Program-made: the position numbers and the translations under genes
Shown: piece by piece, positions 6,546 through 11,412 of the stretch
How the letters are laid out: each line of letters opens with the position of its first letter
Position numbering within the stretch: position 1 is the stretch's first letter
Source of the DNA: Ochromonadaceae sp. CCMP2298
Taxonomy: Eukaryota > Sar > Synurophyceae > Ochromonadales > Ochromonadaceae
Assembly (NCBI GenBank): GCA_026770595.1
Contig: MU634562.1
Coordinates: 1 to 11,412 of the forward strand
Direction: 5' to 3'
Length of the DNA: 11,412 nt
Notes under the pieces: generated by a model
What the model was told of the DNA's origin: nothing
Databases searched by the model: none
The model's input: only the letters and a program-made list of their open reading frames with translations

Positions 6546-8081
6546 ATGGGCGGGGGCGTGTCCACAACAGCGACGACTCGCATAGAGAAGCGTGAAAACA
6601 TCCGCGATCGAAATAAACTGGTGAGGGATGTCGAAAAGTTTATTTTGAACGTCTATTCGACGTGCTCGAGATCGGATGCGATGTGGCTACTCCTCTGGAA
6701 TCAACGAGGCGTGACGGCCTTCGGACACTTTGTGGAGTCAGAGAGGGCGGACGAATATTTCACTCTATTCAACGAGACGAACAAAGTGCGCAAGGTCCTG
6801 AAGCCCAACGTTTATGTTCTGCGGAAATATATGAAGACGATTATCAAGGACTACATCGAGCAGACTTCGCCATACCACATAACCATTGCAGCCCGCCTAA
6901 AGAGGGATATGGAGAGCACACTGACGGATAAGCTGGAAGAGGTCAACAACCCAGTCGAGCACATCTTCTCAGTCATCATGAAGCTTCAGATCGAGATGGT
7001 GCGTCTAATGGCACGGGATCAGCTCAATCGGTTTCTTTTCAGCAAGTTCTACAAGAACTGGCGCGCCTACGAACGCGGCAGGGCGATAGCGTCTAATGGC
7101 GAGAACTGTAGTCATGAAATCAAAGGCTTCTACCGAAATCACCCAAAAGCGATGAGCTCGTGTACCGGTAGTGAACGTAGCAATGGCAGCTCCCCACCGC
7201 CTCGCAAGACCCTAAATGATTCATTACGTGGGTGTGCTACCTTTGACAATCGACAACATCCAGAAGCGTACATAGTACCTGCCTTTCCTGTCGTCGTGCC
7301 AGAAGACGCCCTTAGCGCAGCCTTCGTCAATTTCGACGCTCCGTTTCTGAACTCTCTGCTGGACTGGCAGAGCTGGATGAGTTCGCTTCTCGGATCAGTG
7401 GAGATCCTTCCTGTCGCATTCTCCTTAGCCCGTGCGAAGAGCAAAAGCCTGGGTTATCAGCTGGTCTACGTGAACAAGCACTTCGAGTCTTCCTTCGGCT
7501 TCAAGCGCTCTTCTGTTCTGGGCTGGGACTGCAAGGACTTCCTCCATTGCCCCGAAACCGAAAAGAAGAACACGGCAGATTTAGCAGAAGGGCTGAGAAA
7601 CAAAGAGCAAGTAAGTTCTATTCTGACCAGTGTTCGCGGCGACGGCACGCGGTTTAAGCAATTGCTGGTGCTCAGGCCTGTGTTGGATGAGAAGGGTGCA
7701 CTGGTGCTGGTGATGGGGGTGCACTTCGAGATCACGGATGCCGAGGCAGCGGACCCCCAGCAACTACGAAGAAAGGCCGCCGAAGACCTCCTGGCAACTC
7801 TTCCTGATATCATCGTCAAGGAGCGCAACGAAGACGAGGTGCCTGTGTGCTTAGAATGGGGGCTACAGACCTTCCTGGAGGTTACTAGATTCGGACCAGA
7901 CCGGGAGAAACTTTTAGCGGGCGCGGGCGCGGGCGCGAGCAACAGTGGCGAGGTGGTGAGCGAGAAGGGCAGCAATAAGAGAAGCGATAAAGAGCAGTCT
8001 CTTCGCGGCGCAGTCGAAGTGACAGCGAGGAGGCGATCTGGGGGTAGTATTTCCCTCCGGCGTCCACCCCAATCCGGTTGA
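6546..8081 (+). CDS. RGS-LOV fusion protein (regulator of G-protein signalling with LOV/PAS sensor)
   Basis: A 511-aa protein. RGS domains speed GTP hydrolysis by G-alpha subunits at the membrane; LOV domains bind flavin and sense blue light. The start at 6546 gives MGGGVS, which fits the N-myristoylation motif (Gly2, Ser6); an in-frame ATG at 6417 would bury it. An RGS domain covers about residues 46-172, with GVTAFGHFV, SERADEYFTLF, KDYIEQTSPYHITI and MARDQLNRFLFSKFYKNW in the standard order. A Ser-rich linker follows. A LOV domain covers about 283-398, with YVNKHFESSFGF, VLGWDCKDFL..PET, RGDGTRFKQLLVLRPV and MGVHFEIT. The photoactive Cys is conserved (Cys329). Positions that normally bind flavin are changed (Asp328, His334, Ser362, Gln372, His393), and one residue is inserted after Lys330. 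Several RGS contacts to G-alpha also differ. The C-terminal tail is Ala/Gly- then Arg/Ser-rich. Domain calls are strong; light sensing and GAP activity are uncertain. Confidence 0.88.
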   Translation: MGGGVSTTATTRIEKRENIRDRNKLVRDVEKFILNVYSTCSRSDAMWLLLWNQRGVTAFGHFVESERADEYFTLFNETNKVRKVLKPNVYVLRKYMKTIIKDYIEQTSPYHITIAARLKRDMESTLTDKLEEVNNPVEHIFSVIMKLQIEMVRLMARDQLNRFLFSKFYKNWRAYERGRAIASNGENCSHEIKGFYRNHPKAMSSCTGSERSNGSSPPPRKTLNDSLRGCATFDNRQHPEAYIVPAFPVVVPEDALSAAFVNFDAPFLNSLLDWQSWMSSLLGSVEILPVAFSLARAKSKSLGYQLVYVNKHFESSFGFKRSSVLGWDCKDFLHCPETEKKNTADLAEGLRNKEQVSSILTSVRGDGTRFKQLLVLRPVLDEKGALVLVMGVHFEITDAEAADPQQLRRKAAEDLLATLPDIIVKERNEDEVPVCLEWGLQTFLEVTRFGPDREKLLAGAGAGASNSGEVVSEKGSNKRSDKEQSLRGAVEVTARRRSGGSISLRRPPQSG

Positions 8082-8142
8082 TTTTTACGTTTTCCAGTGT
8101 TTCAAATATTATATGTAGAGAATTGTGCACACGTTATATAAA

Positions 8143-8148
8143 AATAAA
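8143..8148 (+). terminator. Polyadenylation signal AATAAA of the RGS-LOV gene
   Basis: A canonical AATAAA lies 61 bp after the stop codon of the RGS-LOV gene, inside an AT-rich stretch and before the convergent neighbour ends. Confidence 0.6.
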
Positions 8149-8246
8149 CACTAAAAAATGTTTCGCTTCAATTCAAGGTTTATAATTACATGCGGAAGTC
8201 CTATAAGTTACACTGAATGGTCGATATGGGAACAGGGGAATGCGTT

Positions 8247-9505
8247 CTATTTCTGAACGCTCTTTTTGTCGTTTATCTTTTCCATACGCTGGTTCAGCTT
8301 GTCCATAACGGGGAAATCTCTAGGACTCTCGGCAAAAAGCTCCGCATTCTCGGACTGTGTTCCGAAATGCATCAGCACCTATTGTGGTATTGTTGGGGTG
8401 TAGGGGTCAGAATATATGAGACAGAGGACAGAGGATATGAGACGGTGATGGGTTGGATGCTTACCGTTTGCTGCAGCAGCCCCTGGGTCTCGATAACTGT
8501 GTCCAGCACCTCGACGTCCTCAGAGGTGCGCAGAGTACGCTCCGTCTCGGCCACGCTGTTCAGCAGTTCTATTGCGTCTATGGAGGTAGCATTGCGCAGC
8601 AGGTGCATGCGTGCGGCGTTTCGCTCGTACTCCATTATGTCGTCCTCCAAATTGAAGAAGCACGAAGACATCAACGCATTCTCGTCGTCAAACCGCTGAG
8701 CAGTATTCTGCATATGGTGGCTAGCTTTGTCTGCTAACTTAAGCTCCCTGATAGCAATAAAGGGATCATTGACGTGCAACGTAGGGGGGGGGGTTAGAAG
8801 GGAGCCAATAGCGCAAGAGACTTGGTCGTACGTTTCGCGTCCCCTGGCTTACCTCTTGCATTCCTTTTTCTTTTCTATTTCGAAGGTCTCGTATGCCCTT
8901 CGTAGTTGTCGGCTGACTTCCCCACTTTGCCGCTCGATTGCCGCAGGGACCGTGTCACGCACAAAGAAATCTGCATCTTTTTCGATTGTGTCGATGCGGG
9001 CAAGCTCGGCTGGTATCAGTTCGGCATCGACCTTATCGAATATCGAATTGATCTCATCTTGGAGTGACTGATTGAACTTATTGATGTGCTTCTGGTAGTC
9101 ATCTTTCATGTTCATGATAGTCTCGACCGCCTCCTTCGCTTCCGTGCGGAGCTTGGCTTCCCAGCCCGACGTAGAGGCCCATATCTCATCGAGGCGTTTC
9201 TGGAACGCCCTGTTTCTCGCTTTTGTGCCCTCATCAAGCTCGACTATCTGGACATCTAAGATCTTATCCTGGTATCACAAGGGTGTAAGTGAGGAGAAGG
9301 GGAGATCAGAAATGAGGGTGTGCTTTAGTTGGAAGTAGTTATCCTTCTCCTATAGCTTCTTCCAGCTACTTACTTCGCCCTCGATTAATGGCCTTCTTTT
9401 CGACTTCGAATCATCCAGCGCGGGAGCGATAACAATTTCCTGCGACCTGAAGCCGGGTGATGTGAAGTGCAGTCTTCGCTTCTCCTCCATTTGCTGCTCG
9501 AGCAT
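8247..9505 (-). CDS. Four-exon coiled-coil protein, possibly SF-assemblin/giardin-like
   Basis: Exons 9505-9374, 9268-8853, 8747-8465 and 8378-8247 join in frame (phases 0, 2, 0) to give 320 aa. Donors are GTAAGT, GTAAGC and GTAAGC; acceptors are ataccag, gctatcag and ccacaatag. Introns are 105, 105 and 86 nt. The product is almost all charged alpha-helix after a short head containing HFTSPGF. Helical blocks include FQKRLDEIWASTSGWEAKL, YQKHINKFNQSLQDEINSIF, AIERQSGEVSRQLRRAYETF and LRTSEDVEVLDTVIETQGLL. Length, an S/T-P head and segmented coiled coil with ER..R..ED near the end resemble striated-fibre assemblins, which build filaments along flagellar roots; this is a resemblance and not a firm match. 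The 5' end is uncertain: the frame stays open to 9607, where tattgccag precedes GTGGGAGG, so exon 1 may be internal with a further upstream exon. It lies tail to tail with the RGS-LOV gene. Confidence 0.7.
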
Positions 9506-9607
9506 CCCCGTATTCACGAGTAAACAGGTGATGTGGCGCCTCGCGAGTGCTAAACGGCGGCGCAGATCAAGCCGTTCCGATCTGTACCGATCGTCAAAAC
9601 CTCCCAC

Positions 9608-10163
9608 CTGGCAATACTTTCAGCGTGGCGCCACCTGACACGAAATGATCAATTGAGCACAAGATCAGCCTCCCTCCCACCTTTTTTCTGTGCTTTTGTG
9701 GAACGGACGTAACGGACGTAAGGCCTTAACTTACCGGTAACTTACGTCCGTTATTTAACGTAACTCCTTCCTTCCCAAAAGCAACAAATCTTATCTCCCA
9801 CCCAAGATAGCAGGCCACGAAATATAAAACCAAAAAGTACCGGTAGGTGCTGAACAGATTAGGGCAATGTTCTTGTTCAAGCACGTTGCTCATTTCGTTC
9901 TCGAAAGAGCTTCCTTCAAACTATTCCCCGTCGCTAAGTTTTTGCCGGGTCCGGACGGAGTCTAAATTACGATCACAGGCGAGAACGACCACATGTGGGA
10001 GAAATGCAACGGGCAGGAAAGCTATGACTTACTTCGTTGTGTTTCGGTGTCTACTAGTCCGGTCACTAATGTTGAAGTTGACCGCGTACCAGTATTCAAC
10101 GCTGAGTTTAATGTACCGCTGACTTTTATGTACATCTTTTTTTTTAGCGGCATCGAAAACTAA
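9608..10163. other. Intergenic region with possible 5' exons of the coiled-coil gene
   Basis: No firmly supported gene. On the minus strand an ATG at 9893 opens 53 codons ending at a GTAAGT donor (intron from 9734), which could splice in phase 0 to gccag/GTGGGAGG at 9607, but the peptide has a membrane-like hydrophobic segment that fits poorly with the coiled-coil protein. Another minus-strand ATG near 10131 opens about 34 codons ending at a gaa/GTAAGT donor near 10030, in a phase that does not join cleanly to the acceptor at 9608. Both are recorded only as candidates. The hairpin at 9711-9752 also lies here. Confidence 0.4.
9702..9752. repeat. aacggacgt tandem repeat and 12-bp hairpin
   Basis: aacggacgt occurs twice in tandem (9702-9710 and 9711-9719). 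The sequence aacggacgtaag (9711-9722) is perfectly complemented by cttacgtccgtt (9741-9752) around an 18-nt loop. The hairpin also contains the palindromes taaggcctta (9719-9728) and ttaccggtaa (9731-9740). It may be a regulatory hairpin or a remnant of a small element. Confidence 0.6.
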
Positions 10164-11069
10164 CTACATAAAGCTCTTAGTATCCGTAGCACTAAATAAG
10201 CTTATCGTCTTTTCTTTTTCATTCAGCTGCTGTTTAAGCCTCTCCACTTCGCGAGTCATTTCGAGCTCATATCGCCTCAGTTTGTCCTTCACGATGCTCG
10301 CATTAATTGCATCCTGGTCAGCTTTCTTGGCGACCAACTTCATCTGATTCTTCTTCGCAAGGAAATAAAGATCTTCCGGCTCAGCTGGTGTCCCTTTCGC
10401 CATAGTATTTCCCAAAATGTCATACTTGCCGTCCTGGACACCGATCTTGCCCATGGGCTCCTTCTTGACCACGAACTTGCTCACTACTGCATCGCCAGTG
10501 TTTGGACTGAACAGCATGTTCCCACCGACTGCGTGTCCATGAGCATTCGGGTTGATCACTGCCTCACCACGCACATCTCTTGGAGTCGGCTCCCCGTTGA
10601 GAGGGTTCCGCGGCTTCTTCATCACATCCTTCAACAAGACAAACCGCTCCTGTGTGGTCCTCTCCTTGTTCAACAATTCATTCAAAGCCCTCGACTCCGC
10701 AGATGTAAAACTCTTATGCCCGTTGGTCCATTTCTTACTCGCGTCGAACTCTGATGGTCTAGTCCCACTCTGCTCCAGCGAATTATCGACTGAGGAAGTC
10801 TTGACCTTCTTCATACTTTGGCCCGGAGAGCGCAGTGGGGTCGCTGGAGGATGGTTCAGCGAACGAAAAGAGAGGGCACGTAAGGTCTGAAAGCACAGCA
10901 AGGAATCGCCAGCGCTGGTTTCAGCGGCAGAGATAACTTGTGGCCAGACACTCGCACGATTGTATCCTGAGCGTTGAGGACGGAAGTCGCCACAAGATCG
11001 TCCAGAGCGTCCACACAGCATTTCCGCGGCGGATCTCGTGGAGAAACCGAAAAGTTTTTTGCCGGACAT
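10164..11069 (-). CDS. Unrecognised protein with C-terminal coiled coil, about 301 aa
   Basis: A single open frame without visible introns, family not recognised. From the chosen ATG at 11069 (MSGKKLFGFSTRS, preceded by an A-rich tract) the first 80 or so residues are rich in Ser, Arg and Gly and nearly free of acidic residues at the start, like an organelle-targeting peptide or translated leader. The rest is more protein-like: a polar stretch with FDASKKWTNGHKSFTSAESR, a charged helix (LNELLNKERTTQERFVLLKD), a Gly/Asn/Pro-rich middle (GEAVINPNAHGHAVGGNMLF), and a terminal helix with RRYELEMTREVERLKQQLNE, a clear coiled coil. No membrane helix is seen. The ATG at 10814 (MKKVKTSS) would give a 216-aa protein without the odd N-terminus and is an equally good start. 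An ATG at 11105 is also in frame. A structural or cytoskeletal role is a guess. Confidence 0.65.
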   Translation of the reverse strand: MSGKKLFGFSTRSAAEMLCGRSGRSCGDFRPQRSGYNRASVWPQVISAAETSAGDSLLCFQTLRALSFRSLNHPPATPLRSPGQSMKKVKTSSVDNSLEQSGTRPSEFDASKKWTNGHKSFTSAESRALNELLNKERTTQERFVLLKDVMKKPRNPLNGEPTPRDVRGEAVINPNAHGHAVGGNMLFSPNTGDAVVSKFVVKKEPMGKIGVQDGKYDILGNTMAKGTPAEPEDLYFLAKKNQMKLVAKKADQDAINASIVKDKLRRYELEMTREVERLKQQLNEKEKTISLFSATDTKSFM

Positions 11070-11412
11070 TTTTTTTTCAGTTTTTTTGTTTCGCTTTAGG
11101 CGCATTTTGTATGAAAACCCTAATTTTGTCGCACATTGAAGTGGTACAAATTTGGTTCACGATTTGCCCCCACTCTTTGTTCACCAACCGTCCATCGAAG
11201 GATCCGAGACCACTAATTCGGGAACCACTCTCGATAGGAGATAGTGGCGGCCGCCGATCGAATCCGATCGTATCGGCGGTGTACCTTGCGATGTGTGACA
11301 GCGCGGGCGGGGCGGCGGCGGCGGTCTGTGGGGCAGGATAGGTTCTGGGGTGCTCCCGTCGAGGGAAAACGGGCACCTACTCTCAAGAAAGGTGAGCGTT
11401 CATGTAATTCTA
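11070..11412. other. GC-rich right edge, possible shared promoter
   Basis: The stretch lies upstream of the minus-strand gene. It holds aaaccctaa (about 11115-11123, a telo-box-like motif), an 8-bp inverted repeat (ccgccgat at 11251-11258 and atcggcgg at 11272-11279), and a GC-rich tract of gcg/ggc units around 11302-11323. A splice-donor-like aagaaag/gtgagc at about 11385-11396 could end a plus-strand 5'-UTR or first exon of a gene running off the window. The minus-strand open frame here has no recognisable features. Confidence 0.4.

Noticed and set aside
7139-7975. Minus-strand open frames of 101 and 169 codons
   Set aside because: They are antisense to the RGS-LOV coding region, whose domain content is clear.
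9735-9893. Candidate first exon (53 codons) of the coiled-coil gene
   Set aside because: Phase and a GTAAGT donor fit, but the peptide has a membrane-like stretch and the acceptor has a weak pyrimidine tract. Not enough to call.
9847-10122. 91-codon plus-strand open frame
   Set aside because: It opens with a non-ATG codon, is rich in Ser/Leu/Arg without motifs, and lies in a probable intergenic region.
11077-11376. 99-codon minus-strand open frame at the right edge
   Set aside because: It has low-complexity Ala/Pro and Arg content, no motif, and overlaps the upstream region of the neighbouring gene.
1-11412. tRNA, rRNA, CRISPR array or bacterial operon
   Set aside because: No cloverleaf with a T-arm signature, no spaced direct repeats of CRISPR type, and no Shine-Dalgarno-linked gene clusters were seen.

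Overview
The window looks like nuclear DNA from a flagellate microbial eukaryote. Three phase-consistent spliceosomal introns of 86-105 nt with GTAAG donors interrupt one gene. An RGS-LOV fusion, an S28 serine peptidase, a Copia-type retrotransposon edge and several inverted-repeat elements are also present. No bacterial operon structure, ribosome-binding sites or tRNA/rRNA genes are visible. RGS-LOV fusions are known from fungi and photosynthetic stramenopiles, and the coiled-coil gene resembles striated-fibre (SF-assemblin-like) proteins of flagellar roots. A photosynthetic stramenopile is therefore my best guess, held with low confidence.

Layout from left to right. Bases 1-821 are the 5' end of a minus-strand Copia-type LTR retrotransposon: a gag fragment broken by one in-frame stop (1-632) and a 184-bp LTR (638-821). 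A repeat-rich stretch (822-1518) follows, with one copy of a dispersed CCCTA-rich repeat. Then comes an intronless secreted S28 peptidase (1519-2985, +). It converges on an unrecognised 374-aa basic protein (3478-4602, -). Bases 4603-6545 form a repeat island: a second copy of the CCCTA-rich repeat, a roughly 530-bp fold-back palindrome with almost no loop (5307-5835), and a small 161-bp inverted-repeat element (6012-6172). Next is the RGS-LOV gene (6546-8081, +), tail to tail with a four-exon coiled-coil gene (8247-9505, -). After a gap holding a hairpin, a second unrecognised minus-strand gene (10164-11069) ends in a coiled coil. The right edge is GC-rich and may hold the 5' end of another plus-strand gene.

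The most interesting gene is the RGS-LOV protein. It starts with an N-myristoylation motif (MGGGVS) and has a recognisable RGS fold followed by a LOV domain that keeps the photoactive cysteine. Several residues that normally hold flavin are replaced, and so are several residues with which RGS domains contact G-alpha. It may be a diverged membrane-tethered light or redox sensor, or a protein that has lost one or both activities. The genes do not form an obvious pathway. At most, the RGS-LOV protein, the coiled-coil protein and the two unknown proteins could share a flagellar or signalling context, which is speculation.
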